A DNA stretch of 64,000 nt from Leifsonia sp. Leaf264. Lineage in GTDB: Bacteria; Actinomycetota; Actinomycetes; Actinomycetales; Microbacteriaceae. The notes beneath the pieces are model-generated. The model saw only the letters and a list, made by a program, of their open reading frames with translations, made no database searches and was not told the origin of the DNA. Made by a program: the position numbers and the translations under genes. Each line of letters opens with the position of its first letter. Position 1 is the first letter of the stretch. The stretch lies in contig NZ_LMMR01000001.1 in the NCBI RefSeq assembly GCF_001422325.1, forward strand, positions 559,256-623,255, given 5' to 3'. Shown one piece after another: positions 43,149 through 51,851 of the stretch.

Positions 43149-43229
43149 GGTCGCGTTGCGGGCATCGGACCCCAACCGTGCGCCTCTCACGAAACCGGCG
43201 CATTCCTCTTCAAGTACTGACAGGCACAC

Positions 43230-44726
43230 GTGACTTTCGCAGATCTCCAGATCGACCAGGACATGGTCGACGCCCTCGCAACCAAGGGCATCATCGAGCC
43301 CTTCCCCATCCAGGAGCAGACCATCCCCCTCGGCCTCAGCGGCCAGGACATCATCGGTCAGGCGAAGACCGGAACGGGCAAGACCCTCGGCTTCGGACTC
43401 CCCATCATCCAGCGCATCGGCCTGAACCCCGAGCCCGGCGTACAGGTCCTCGTCGTCGTCCCGACGCGTGAGCTGTGCGTGCAGGTCGCCGAGGACCTCG
43501 AGTTGGCCACCAGCAACCGCGCCACCTCCGTCGTCGCCATCTACGGCGGCAAGGCGTACGAGGGTCAGGTCGAGCAGCTCAAGGCCGGCGCCCAGATCGT
43601 CGTCGGAACCCCGGGCCGTCTCCTCGACCTCGCGCAGCAGCGCCTGCTCAACCTCGGCAACGTGACCGAGATGGTGCTTGACGAGGCCGACAAGATGCTC
43701 GACCTCGGCTTCCTCGCCGACATCGAGAAGCTGTTCGCCAAGACTCCGCCCACCCGCCACACCATGCTGTTCTCGGCCACGATGCCCGGCCCGATCGTGG
43801 CTCTGGCCCGCCGCTTCATGTCGAAGCCCATCCACATCCGTGCGACAGACCCCGACGAGGGCCTCACGCAGGCCAACATCAAGCACGTCGTCTACCGCGC
43901 GCACTCGCTCGACAAGGACGAGGTCGTCTCGCGCATCCTGCAGGCCGACGGCCGCGGCAAGACCGTCATCTTCACCCGCACCAAGCGCGCAGCAGCCAAG
44001 CTCGTCGAGGAGCTCAACGACCGCGGCTTCAACGCCGCCGCCGTGCACGGCGACCTCAACCAGGACCAGCGCGAGCGCGCCATGGCGGCCTTCAAGGCCG
44101 GCAAGAAGGACGTGCTCATCGCCACGGATGTCGCCGCCCGCGGCATCGACGTCAACGACGTCACGCACGTGATCAACCACACCGTGCCCGACGACCACGA
44201 CACCTACCTGCACCGCGCCGGCCGCACCGGCCGCGCAGGCAAGACGGGCATCGCCGTCACCTTCGTCGACTGGGACGACATGCACAAGTGGGCGCTCATC
44301 AACCGCGCGCTCGAGATGAACCAGCCCGAGCCCGTCGAGACCTACTCCTCGTCGCCGCACCTCTACAGCGACCTCGACATCCCCGCCGGGTCGAAGGGCC
44401 GTCTGAAGGCGACTCCGGTCAAGGAGACGGCGCCCCGTGCCGCCGCCGAGAACCGAGGATCGGGCCGTCAGGGCTCCGGTTCCTCCGAAGGCTCGAGCAA
44501 CCGCAACCGACGTCGCACACGCGGCGGTCAGGGCACGTCGGGCCCGGGCGCATCGACCACGGCCCCGGCCTCGGAGTCGTCTGAGGCGACGACGGATGCC
44601 GCATCCGTCGACACGAATGTCGCAGCGGGCACCCACGACGGTCAGGGTCACGAGCACCACGACGGCAACAGCGCACCGCGCCGTCGTCGTCGTCGCGGCC
44701 CGCGCCCGACGTCGGCCCCGCAGTAA
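43230..44726 (+). CDS. DEAD-box ATP-dependent RNA helicase (RhlE/CshA-like)
   Basis: The 498-residue protein has the complete motif set: Q motif with F-P-I-Q (about 25-28), motif I AKTGTGKT at 45-52, PTREL at 78-82, TPGR at 127-130, DEAD at 151-154, SAT in FSATMPG, then VIFTRTKRAA, DVAARGIDV and HRAGRTGRAG. The C-terminal 110 residues are Arg/Gly/Ser-rich with poly-Arg at the end, as in helicases that act on structured RNA and ribosome or degradosome assembly. It is homologous in place to M. tuberculosis rhlE (Rv3211). GTG 43230 lacks a clear ribosome site, and upstream starts do not fit the Q motif better. Confidence 0.94.
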   Translation: MTFADLQIDQDMVDALATKGIIEPFPIQEQTIPLGLSGQDIIGQAKTGTGKTLGFGLPIIQRIGLNPEPGVQVLVVVPTRELCVQVAEDLELATSNRATSVVAIYGGKAYEGQVEQLKAGAQIVVGTPGRLLDLAQQRLLNLGNVTEMVLDEADKMLDLGFLADIEKLFAKTPPTRHTMLFSATMPGPIVALARRFMSKPIHIRATDPDEGLTQANIKHVVYRAHSLDKDEVVSRILQADGRGKTVIFTRTKRAAAKLVEELNDRGFNAAAVHGDLNQDQRERAMAAFKAGKKDVLIATDVAARGIDVNDVTHVINHTVPDDHDTYLHRAGRTGRAGKTGIAVTFVDWDDMHKWALINRALEMNQPEPVETYSSSPHLYSDLDIPAGSKGRLKATPVKETAPRAAAENRGSGRQGSGSSEGSSNRNRRRTRGGQGTSGPGASTTAPASESSEATTDAASVDTNVAAGTHDGQGHEHHDGNSAPRRRRRRGPRPTSAPQ

Positions 44727-44743
44727 CGCGCCTGCGTTCGGCC

Positions 44744-45619
44744 TCAGCGGCCGGTGATCTCCGGATACACCGGCGCCGACCCGGTCGCCTCGGCGATGAG
44801 CTTCTCGAGCACCTCCGGCGACGTCGTGTTCTCGCCGAGCCGGTTGGGCTTGCCCGAACCGTGCCAGTCGCTCGACCCGGTGATCTCGAGCCCGAATCGC
44901 GCAGCGAGCTCGCGCAGACGCCGTTTCGCGTCGGGCAGGTTCTCGCGGTGGTCGATCTCGAGGCCGAACAGCCCGTCGTCGACCAGCACGCGCAGCCGCT
45001 CCGCCGGGATCACGGCCTCGGCCCCTCGCGTACCGGGATGGGCCAGCACCGGCACTCCCCCGGCCTCGCGCACGAGTCGCACGCCCTCCCGCGGGTCGGG
45101 CGCGTAGTGCGGCTGCGTGTAGCCGCGGCGCCAGTGCAGGATGCCCGCGAAGGCGTCCGAGCGGTTCGGGGCGTGACCGCGCGCGACGAGGGCGTCGGCG
45201 ATGTGCGGTCGGCCCACCGTGGCGTCAGGCGTCGTCTGCGCGAGCACGTCGTCCCAGGTGAGGTCGTAGTCGCGGGAGATGCGGCGCACGATCTCCTCGG
45301 CCCGGGTCAGCCTGGCGGCACGGATGCGCGCCGTCTCGATCTGAAGGGCCTCGTTGGCCGGATCGAAGAGGTAGGCCAGCATGTGCACGCTCGCGAACTG
45401 CACCTGCGTCGAGAGCTCCATCCCCGGGATGAGCGTGATGCCGACGCGACGGGCCTCCTCGGCGGCGGCGCTCCAGCCCGCGGTCGCATCGTGGTCGGTG
45501 ATCGCCACGGTGCCGAGACCGGCCTCTGCCGCCTGACGCACGAGCTGCGTCGGCGACTCGGTCCCGTCCGACACGCTCGAGTGGGCGTGCAGGTCGATCG
45601 GACCCCGGAAGCGCTGCAT
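44744..45619 (-). CDS. PHP-domain phosphatase (RNase AM/YciV, nucleotide bisphosphate phosphatase type)
   Basis: The 291-residue protein has all PHP metal motifs: DLHAHSSVSDGT at the start, ITDHDAT near 42-48, GMELSTQ with the metal Glu, VHMLAYLFD, the insert with VGRPHIADAL near 135-145, VLAHPGTRG and GSSDWHGSG near the end. This pattern matches E. coli YciV/RNase AM and the 3',5'-nucleoside bisphosphate phosphatase from Chromobacterium, which clear pAp and short RNA 5' ends. ATG 45619 is preferred over the GTG immediately before it. It converges with the RNA helicase gene. It is a different branch from the PHP protein at 17675. Confidence 0.88.
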   Translation of the reverse strand: MQRFRGPIDLHAHSSVSDGTESPTQLVRQAAEAGLGTVAITDHDATAGWSAAAEEARRVGITLIPGMELSTQVQFASVHMLAYLFDPANEALQIETARIRAARLTRAEEIVRRISRDYDLTWDDVLAQTTPDATVGRPHIADALVARGHAPNRSDAFAGILHWRRGYTQPHYAPDPREGVRLVREAGGVPVLAHPGTRGAEAVIPAERLRVLVDDGLFGLEIDHRENLPDAKRRLRELAARFGLEITGSSDWHGSGKPNRLGENTTSPEVLEKLIAEATGSAPVYPEITGR

Positions 45620-45689
45620 CACCCCATGCTAGGTCCGGGCTGCGGTGTCGCCGATCTCTTCCGGCATCCGGCCGTCGCAGTCTCGGCGC

Positions 45690-46403
45690 TCAGGACGTCG
45701 ACTCGGGCGACGCGGCAACGCAGATGACCCCAGTGTTGCCGTCGTGGTCGGCGATCACTGTGAGCGATGGCGCGTCGCTGTCGTCGACGACGGTACCGCC
45801 GGCTGCGACGGCGGCCGCGATTCGTTGCGCGGCCACCTCGGGCGCCACGTAGACCTCGAGGTGGAACCGCTGGCCCTCGGTCTGGAGCTCGTCGGCGTCG
45901 CCGAACCACAGGTTCGGCACGCGCCCCGTCGGGTCCCGGATCTCGTCGCTGGGAGACCCGTGGCCCTGGGCCTCGGCGTCGCCGGTCAGCAGGGCGGCCC
46001 ACACCGGGGCGATGGTCGCGGAGCGCCCGGTGTCGAGGCCGAGCTCGACGACGCTGACGGAGGCCGGGTCGGCGGGCACGCCGTGCTCGGCGGCGATCTG
46101 CGTGATCCGTCGTGCGAGGTCGACGTCTAGACGGGTCACCCACTCGACGACGTGTTCAGTGCCCTCGTCGTCCCTGTAGATGGCGTCGGCGCTGACCAGC
46201 TTGAGGTCGACGTACCCGGCGCCGATCGACACGCTCGGGTGATGTCCGACAGCATCGCCCGCCTCGCCCACCGCGACAACGAATCGTGCGCCGGTGCCGA
46301 AGTCGTCGACCAGGTAGCGGGCATGCAGCCCTTGGGCCAGCTTGCGCCAGTCGGTCAGGCCGGCCTCGGCGATCTCCCCACGCGACAACATGTCCATGTC
46401 CAT
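45690..46403 (-). CDS. Pterin-4a-carbinolamine dehydratase-like domain fused to glyoxalase-like (VOC) domain
   Basis: The 237-residue protein has two parts. Residues 1-110 resemble pterin carbinolamine dehydratase: a DWRKL strand, GARFVVAV, HHPSVSIGAGYVDLKL with the conserved H-H-P, and a late D-V-D-L-A-R-R-I. The second conserved His of the family (in TH) is not seen. Residues 118-235 form a VOC-like domain (SVVELGLDTGRSATIAPVWAALLTG ... FHLEVYVAP). Fusions of these two domains are found in actinobacteria and have no firm function. ATG 46403 follows GGAAGGGG by eight bases, with two further in-frame ATG codons at 46397 and 46391. Confidence 0.78.
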   Translation of the reverse strand: MDMDMLSRGEIAEAGLTDWRKLAQGLHARYLVDDFGTGARFVVAVGEAGDAVGHHPSVSIGAGYVDLKLVSADAIYRDDEGTEHVVEWVTRLDVDLARRITQIAAEHGVPADPASVSVVELGLDTGRSATIAPVWAALLTGDAEAQGHGSPSDEIRDPTGRVPNLWFGDADELQTEGQRFHLEVYVAPEVAAQRIAAAVAAGGTVVDDSDAPSLTVIADHDGNTGVICVAASPESTS

Positions 46404-46558
46404 GTCCGTGGCCCCTTCCTACCCGAGTGAACGTCCGTTGACGCGAACGAGGATACTCCCCCGAACGGGGGACCACGCAGCAACGGCATCGTCTGCCGCG
46501 ATGGTGAGCGGGGCGACGACCCTGCGCGTCGCGCGGGCATCCGCTCAGCCTTCTCGCC

Positions 46559-46564
46559 TAGGGT
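46559..46564 (+). promoter_or_regulatory. Putative -10 element (TAGGGT) of the EEP-family gene
   Basis: TAGGGT lies 9 bases before ATG 46574, which suggests a very short or absent leader. No ribosome site is present. Confidence 0.35.
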
Positions 46565-46573
46565 GAACGGGCC

Positions 46574-47605
46574 ATGGTCGCCCGTCTCGTCGCCCCCGTC
46601 GTCGCTCTCATCGCCGCCCTGGTCGCGCTCATCCTGGTGTGGCCGGCCGTGTTCGGCCTGCAGGACCAGATCGTCATCGCCCAGCTCGTGGCGTTCCGCG
46701 CGCTGCTGGCCATCGGCGCCGTCGTCGGCGTGGTCGTGCTGTCGCTGCTCGCCCTGCTGCGCCCGCTCCGGCGCATCGCCGTGATGCTGGGCGTCGTGCT
46801 GCTCGTCTTCGCCGTGGCCAATGCCGCCATCCTCGGGGTCCGCGGTCTCAGCCAGGCACCGGCATCCGCCGCCCCGAGCACGAAGGCGCAGACCATCACG
46901 GTTCTCAGCTGGAACACCCTCGGCGGCTCCCCCGGCGCTGACGAGGTGGCCCGGCTCGCCCTCGATCGCGGTGCCGACATCGTGTCGCTCCCCGAGACGA
47001 CGGACGCCTTCGCCACCGAGGTGGCCGAGCTCATGCGCGACGGCGGCAGCCCGATGTGGGCGCTCGGCCTCTCGTTCAGCGAGATCTACGAGGCCCGCTC
47101 CACCGCCGTGCTCATCAGCCCGGACCTCGGCGAGTACAGCGTGGAATCGGCCGGCGGCACCGGTCCTCCCGGCAACACCAACGTGTCCCCGACCGTCGTC
47201 GCCACGCCGGACTCCGGAGACGGGCCCACGATCGTGGCCGTGCACGCCGTGTCACCACTCCGCGGCGAGATGACCAACTGGCGCAGTGACCTCGACTGGC
47301 TCGCCGCGCAGTGCGCCGCGGGCAGCGATGTGATCATGGCGGGCGACTTCAACGCCACCATCGACCACATGATCGGACGCGGAACGGATGGCGGCGACCT
47401 CGGCGCGTGCCGCGACGCCGCCGCCGCGAACGGCGCCGCCGCTCTCGGCACCTGGCCGAGCGACATCCCGTTGCTGCTCGGCGCCCCCATCGACCACGTC
47501 ATGACGACCGACGGCTGGACGGCCACCTCCTTCGAGGTCATCACCAGCCTGGACTCGCTGGGCAGCGATCACCGGCCCATCGTGTCAACACTCACGCGCT
47601 CCTGA
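46574..47605 (+). CDS. Membrane-anchored endonuclease/exonuclease/phosphatase-family protein
   Basis: The 343-residue protein has three N-terminal membrane spans (about 5-28, 36-61 and 69-92). An EEP domain outside or inside the membrane follows, with VLSWNTLGG near 110, VSLPETT with the metal Glu, AVHAVSP, MAGDFNAT with the catalytic Asp and Asn, IDHVMTT and the final SDHRPIV. The family hydrolyses phosphodiesters (DNA, sphingomyelin, phosphoinositides) or phosphate esters. The substrate here is unknown. The membrane-anchored form is common in actinobacteria. The start at ATG 46574 is fixed by the hydrophobic first helix and the nearby -10. The gene is divergent from the dehydratase-VOC gene. 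Confidence 0.87.
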   Translation: MVARLVAPVVALIAALVALILVWPAVFGLQDQIVIAQLVAFRALLAIGAVVGVVVLSLLALLRPLRRIAVMLGVVLLVFAVANAAILGVRGLSQAPASAAPSTKAQTITVLSWNTLGGSPGADEVARLALDRGADIVSLPETTDAFATEVAELMRDGGSPMWALGLSFSEIYEARSTAVLISPDLGEYSVESAGGTGPPGNTNVSPTVVATPDSGDGPTIVAVHAVSPLRGEMTNWRSDLDWLAAQCAAGSDVIMAGDFNATIDHMIGRGTDGGDLGACRDAAAANGAAALGTWPSDIPLLLGAPIDHVMTTDGWTATSFEVITSLDSLGSDHRPIVSTLTRS

Positions 47606-47701
47606 CTCGTACCGATTCGCCTGCGCCCGGCTCTGGCCAGCGCCCATCCCGGACGGAGACGGCCTTGGCCCGCACCCAGTCGGCGGTGCGAGAATGGACG
47701 C

Positions 47702-49291
47702 ATGGCCACGAGCACCGACACCTCTGTATCCGCCCGCCCCGACACGTCCGCGCACGCCGATGCGCCCGAGGCGACCACTGAAGCGCCTCGCGCCACGACG
47801 AATCGCTCCACCACGCCAGGGTCCGAGGGTTTCAAGGCCTACATCGGCGGCCAGTGGGCCGAACGCGACGAGACCGTGCCGGCAGCCCGTGAGCAGGCCG
47901 CGTTCGCCGCTGAACGCCGCGCCCGCGTCTCGGCGGCCTTCCCGGGGCAGCGCCTGATCGTTCCGGCCGGCAGCCCGAAGCAGCGCTCGAACGACACCGA
48001 CTACGCCTTCCGCGCTCACTCGGCGTTCTCGTACCTCACCGGCTGGGGCTCCGACTCCGAGCCCGGAAGCGTGCTGGTCTTCGAGCCGACAGTCGAGGGT
48101 CACGACGTCACCCTCTACTTCCGCGAGCGCGCCGGACGCGATTCCGACGAGTTCTACGCCAACCCCGAGATCGGCGAGTTCTGGATCGGCCCGCGCCCGT
48201 CGCTCGCCCAGGTCGCCGGCGACCTGGCCGTCACCACCGCGGGCATCGCCGGCTTCGACGCCGTCATCCGTTCCGTCGACACGGCCACCCTCGTCATGCG
48301 CGAAGCGGATGCCGCCATCGCCGACCACGTGGACGACGCGCGCCTGCGCTTCGCCGCCGAACAGGCGCTGTCGACCAACGCCTCGGACAGCGCCTTCAGC
48401 ATCGAGGTCGGATCCGAGCACGCCCCCGACGCGAAGTTCGCCGAGGTGCTCAGCGAGATGCGCCTGGTGAAGGACTCCTACGAGATCGAGCAGATGCGCC
48501 TCGCCGTCGACGCGACGCAGCGCGGCTTCGAGGACGTGCTCGGCTCGTTCGAGCGGGCGACGGCCGAGGCGCGGGGTGAGCGAGTGGTCGAGGGCGTCTT
48601 CAACACCCGCGCCAGGCTCGACGGCAACACCGTCGGCTACGACACCATCGCGGCATCCGGAGCCCACGCGACCATCCTGCACTGGACCCGCAATGATGGC
48701 GCCGTGAAGCCGGGCGAGCTCATCCTCATCGACGCCGGCGTCGAGGTCGACAGCCTCTACACGGCCGACATCACGCGCACGCTGCCGATCAACGGTGAGT
48801 TCAGCGCCGAGCAGCGCCTGGTCTACGAGGCCGTGCGGGAGGCGGCGGATGCGGCCTTCGCCATCGTGCGCCCCGGAATCGTGTTCCGCGACGTGCACGC
48901 CGCAGCCATGGAAGTCATCGCGAAGCGCACGGCCGAGTGGGGCTTCCTGCCGGTGAGCGCCGAGGAGGCCCTGCAGCCCGACAATGAGCACCACCGCCGC
49001 TACATGGTGCACGGCACCAGCCACCACCTCGGCATCGACGTCCACGACTGCGCGCAGGCCCGACGTGAGATGTACAAGGACGGCGTGGTCGAGGAGGGCA
49101 TGGTGTTCACCATCGAGCCCGGCCTCTACTTCCAGAGCGACGACCTCACCGTTCCCGCGGAGTTCCGCGGCATCGGCGTGCGCATCGAGGACGACATCCT
49201 CGTCACGGCCGACGGAGCCGAGAACCTCTCGGCCGGCATCCCCCGCACGGCCGACGAGGTCGAGGCGTGGATGGCTGCGAAGCGCGGCTGA
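47702..49291 (+). CDS. pepP: Xaa-Pro aminopeptidase (aminopeptidase P family)
   Basis: The 529-residue protein has an N-terminal AMP_N domain (about 60-250, with FRAHSAFSYLTGWGSD) and a pita-bread metallopeptidase domain. Metal ligands are visible: DAGVEVDSLYTADITRTLPI with two Asp, HGTSHHLGIDVHD with the metal His, FTIEPGLYF with Glu and RIEDDI with the last Glu. It removes N-terminal residues before proline. The first 45 residues are Thr/Ala-rich and probably disordered. ATG 47702 is preceded by AGAAT and no ribosome site. The stop codon lies in the first copy of a 20-base tandem duplication (49281-49320). Confidence 0.92.
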   Translation: MATSTDTSVSARPDTSAHADAPEATTEAPRATTNRSTTPGSEGFKAYIGGQWAERDETVPAAREQAAFAAERRARVSAAFPGQRLIVPAGSPKQRSNDTDYAFRAHSAFSYLTGWGSDSEPGSVLVFEPTVEGHDVTLYFRERAGRDSDEFYANPEIGEFWIGPRPSLAQVAGDLAVTTAGIAGFDAVIRSVDTATLVMREADAAIADHVDDARLRFAAEQALSTNASDSAFSIEVGSEHAPDAKFAEVLSEMRLVKDSYEIEQMRLAVDATQRGFEDVLGSFERATAEARGERVVEGVFNTRARLDGNTVGYDTIAASGAHATILHWTRNDGAVKPGELILIDAGVEVDSLYTADITRTLPINGEFSAEQRLVYEAVREAADAAFAIVRPGIVFRDVHAAAMEVIAKRTAEWGFLPVSAEEALQPDNEHHRRYMVHGTSHHLGIDVHDCAQARREMYKDGVVEEGMVFTIEPGLYFQSDDLTVPAEFRGIGVRIEDDILVTADGAENLSAGIPRTADEVEAWMAAKRG

Positions 49292-49320
49292 CCGGTCGGC
49301 AGCGCGGCTGACCGGTCGGC
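49281..49320. repeat. Exact 20-base tandem duplication over the pepP stop codon
   Basis: The 20-base unit at 49281-49300 is repeated exactly at 49301-49320. The first copy contains the pepP TGA. The repeat ends one base before the stop codon of the minus-strand stress-protein gene. Confidence 0.9.
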
Positions 49321-49321
49321 G

Positions 49322-49888
49322 CTAGGAGGCGCGAGGCTCCTCGGGGCCCGGATCGATCGGGATGGCGTCTCCCAGTGAGAACTCGGGCTCGGCCTCCTCG
49401 ACCACCCCGGCCAGCACGTTGCGGGCCCGGTTCACGAGTGCGCCGTCGACGATGACCTGGTAGTTCGAGGCGATCACCTGCATGGTCGAGGTGAAGTCGC
49501 GGCGCCGGCGGTTCACGCTGAAGGTCACGATGCCGAACAGCATGCCGAATCCGGCTCCGATGAGCACGGCGGCGAGCACCAGGGCGAAGTCGACCCCCGT
49601 GGCGACGAAGATGAACAACAGCAGTCCGAAGAACACACCGAGCCAGGCTCCGGATGCCGCACCGGCGAGGGCCGCCCTGGCGTAGGTCATGCGTCCGGTG
49701 ACGTTCTCGACGGTCTTGAGGTCGTTGCCGACGATGGAGAGCGATGTGACCGGGAAGTCGGCGCGGGCCAGAGCTGCCACGGCGTTCTGGGCCTCGGCGT
49801 AGGTCTCGTACGTCGCCACGACCTCGCCGCGCGGCAGCACCGGCGATGCGGTGGGTCGGCGACCGGCGAAGGGGTTCTGAGTGCTCAT
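49322..49888 (-). CDS. General stress protein 17M-like membrane protein
   Basis: The 188-residue protein starts with a GSP17M-like domain: VVATYETYAEAQNAVAAL at about 23-40 and then VTSLSIVGNDLKTVENVTGRMT. Two membrane spans follow (about 72-97 and 101-124), with a basic RRRR after the second. A C-terminal soluble part contains ASNYQVIVDG and an acidic end. The domain is typical of small general-stress proteins, and the same gene type lies near Rv1234 in mycobacteria beside the MgtE-like, DUF1003 and Mrp genes. ATG 49888 has GGGAG about ten bases upstream. It is divergent from the MgtE_N-CBS gene. Confidence 0.85.
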   Translation of the reverse strand: MSTQNPFAGRRPTASPVLPRGEVVATYETYAEAQNAVAALARADFPVTSLSIVGNDLKTVENVTGRMTYARAALAGAASGAWLGVFFGLLLFIFVATGVDFALVLAAVLIGAGFGMLFGIVTFSVNRRRRDFTSTMQVIASNYQVIVDGALVNRARNVLAGVVEEAEPEFSLGDAIPIDPGPEEPRAS

Positions 49889-49969
49889 GCCCACGATTCT
49901 CCCACGCACCGGATCGCTGCAGCAGGGGCATCGGCGACGGCGGCGGCAGCCGGCCGGTCGTCGAGGGCA

Positions 49970-49975
49970 TAGATT
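49970..49975 (+). promoter_or_regulatory. Putative -10 element (TAGATT) of the MgtE_N-CBS operon
   Basis: TAGATT is followed by 6 bases and then GTG 49982 with no ribosome site, which fits a leaderless mRNA. Confidence 0.4.
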
Positions 49976-49981
49976 TGTCTC

Positions 49982-51328
49982 GTGAGTGCCACGAGAGTGT
50001 TCGTCGCCCGGCTCGCCGGGTGCGCCGTCTTCGACCCCGCAGGCGACAGGGTCGGCAAGGTGCGCGACGTCCTCGTGGTCTATCGACGCGCAGACGCGCC
50101 ATCCGTCGTCGGTCTGATCGTGGAGATCCCGGGCAAGCGCCGGGTCTTCGTGTCGATCGGCCGCGTCACCAGCATCAGTGCTGGCCAGATCATCACGACG
50201 GGCCTCATCAACGTGCGACGCTTCGAGCAGCGCGGCGGCGAGGTGCGCGTGATCGCCGAGATGCTCGGCCGCCGCGTGCTGTTCGCCGACGACTCGGGCG
50301 AGGCCATCGTCGAGGACGTCGCCATCGAGGAGGCCGCCCCCGGAGAGTGGCAGGTCAGCCAGCTCTTCGTGCGCCGTCCGAAGACCGGCGGATCGCCCTT
50401 CGCCAAGGGCACGACGGCGTTCGTCAGCTGGCGCGAGGTGCGTGAGAGCGCCATCGTCGGAGAGGCGCAGTCGGCCGAGCAGCTCATCGCCACCTACTCG
50501 GAGATGAAGCCGGCCGACCTCGCGAACACCCTGCTCGACCTGCCGCAGGAACGGCGTCACGAGGTCGCGGAGGAGCTCTCGGACGACAGGCTCGCCGACG
50601 TGCTCGAGGAGATGCCCGAGAGCGACCAGGTCGAGATCATCGGCCGCCTCGACGACGACCGCGCCGCCGACGTCCTCGACCAGATGCAGCCGGACGACGC
50701 CGCCGACCTCATCGCCCAGCTGCCGGAGGAACGTGGCGAGCACCTGCTCGAGCTCATGGAGCCCGAAGAGGCGGACGACGTGCGGATGCTGCTCAGCTAC
50801 GCCCCTGACACGGCGGGTGGCCTCATGACCACCGAGCCGATCATCGTCTCGGCTGACGCGACCGTCGCCGAGGGCCTCGCGCTCATCCGTCGCCACGAGC
50901 TCGCCCCGGCCATCGGCGCTGCAGTCTGCGTCACCCTGCCGCCGTTCGAACCCCCGACCGGCCGCTTCCTCGGCATGGTGCACTTCCAGCGGATGCTCCG
51001 CTATCCGCCGCACGAACGCCTCGGCACCCTGCTCGACCAGGGCCTCGATCCCGTCACGGTCGATGCGTCGGCGGCCGAGGTCTCCCGCATCCTGGCGAGC
51101 TACAACCTCGTCTCGGTTCCCGTTGTCGACGACAACCATCGCCTCGTAGGGGTGGTGACCATTGACGACATCCTCGACTACCTGCTCCCCGACGACTGGC
51201 GATCGCACGCCGACGACGACCACGTCTCGAGACGCGCGGCCGCACGAGCCCAGCTGAAGACAGGCAGCATCCCGATCCAGGGGCAGCCCCAGAAGAACGG
51301 AAGGAGGAACGCCAATGGCACGCGCTAG
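49982..51328 (+). CDS. MgtE N-domain and CBS-domain protein without membrane channel
   Basis: The 448-residue soluble protein has a PRC-barrel-like start (FDPAGDRVGKVRDVLV) and a second barrel segment near 90-150. The MgtE N-terminal superhelix follows (about 165-280: LANTLLDLPQERRHEVAEEL, then DDRAADVLDQMQPDDAADLI, repeated helices). Two CBS motifs come next (about 290-420, with MTTEPIIVSADATVAEGL and VPVVDDNHRLVGVVTIDDILDYL), and the tail is basic. In MgtE these domains sense Mg2+ and gate the channel, which is absent here. M. tuberculosis Rv1232c has the same layout. The next gene, DUF1003, overlaps it by 14 bases and may be its membrane partner. Confidence 0.9.
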   Translation: MSATRVFVARLAGCAVFDPAGDRVGKVRDVLVVYRRADAPSVVGLIVEIPGKRRVFVSIGRVTSISAGQIITTGLINVRRFEQRGGEVRVIAEMLGRRVLFADDSGEAIVEDVAIEEAAPGEWQVSQLFVRRPKTGGSPFAKGTTAFVSWREVRESAIVGEAQSAEQLIATYSEMKPADLANTLLDLPQERRHEVAEELSDDRLADVLEEMPESDQVEIIGRLDDDRAADVLDQMQPDDAADLIAQLPEERGEHLLELMEPEEADDVRMLLSYAPDTAGGLMTTEPIIVSADATVAEGLALIRRHELAPAIGAAVCVTLPPFEPPTGRFLGMVHFQRMLRYPPHERLGTLLDQGLDPVTVDASAAEVSRILASYNLVSVPVVDDNHRLVGVVTIDDILDYLLPDDWRSHADDDHVSRRAAARAQLKTGSIPIQGQPQKNGRRNANGTR

Positions 51329-51851
51329 CCGAGCCGACCAGCGTCTCGACGCTCCCAAGGGTCTGCGCAACTCCGCGAAGCGCAACCGCGCATCGAAGGA
51401 CCGCTTCGGTCGCTTCACCGAGGGCGTCGCCCGCGCCATGGGCACGCCGTGGTTCCTCCTCGGGCTCTCCCTCTTCGTCGTCGCCTGGATGGTGTGGAAC
51501 CTCTTCGCCCCCACCGACCTGCAGTTCGACCGTGCTGACTACGGCTTCATCGCCCTCACTCTCGTGCTCTCGCTGCAGGCCTCGTACGCCGCACCGCTCA
51601 TCCTGTTGGCCCAGAACCGTCAGGACGACCGCGACAGGGTGCAGATCGAGCAGGACCGCCAACGCGCCGAGCGCAACCTCGCCGACACCGAATACCTCGC
51701 CCGCGAGGTCGTCGCACTGCGACTGGCCATGCGCGACATGGCCTCGAAGGACTTCATCCGCTCCGAGCTGCGCGCACTTCTCGAGCAGATCGACGAGCGG
51801 TCGGACGAGCGCAACGACGACACCACGGACGACGAGCCGGATGCCCGCTGA
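51315..51851 (+). CDS. DUF1003 family membrane protein
   Basis: The 178-residue protein has a basic N-terminus (about 1-42), then two membrane spans (about 46-65 and 76-100), with WFLLGLSLFVVAWMVWN and a LTLVLSLQASYAAPLILLAQNRQ motif diagnostic of DUF1003. The C-terminal cytoplasmic coiled coil (about 100-178) is rich in Arg, Asp and Glu. Function unknown. ATG 51315 has a perfect GGAAGGAGG site and overlaps the end of the MgtE_N-CBS gene, so it is probably translated in coupled fashion. The end overlaps the mrp gene by 11 bases. Confidence 0.92.
   Translation: MARASRADQRLDAPKGLRNSAKRNRASKDRFGRFTEGVARAMGTPWFLLGLSLFVVAWMVWNLFAPTDLQFDRADYGFIALTLVLSLQASYAAPLILLAQNRQDDRDRVQIEQDRQRAERNLADTEYLAREVVALRLAMRDMASKDFIRSELRALLEQIDERSDERNDDTTDDEPDAR

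Noticed and set aside
43020-44660. Open frame of 546 codons on the minus strand opposite the DEAD-box helicase
   Set aside because: It is low-complexity Val/Asp/Gly/Leu translation without motifs, while the plus strand has all DEAD-box motifs.
49889-51514. Extension of the stress-protein frame to a 730-residue protein
   Set aside because: The extension is antisense to the MgtE_N-CBS gene and shows no domains. ATG 49888 begins the real protein.
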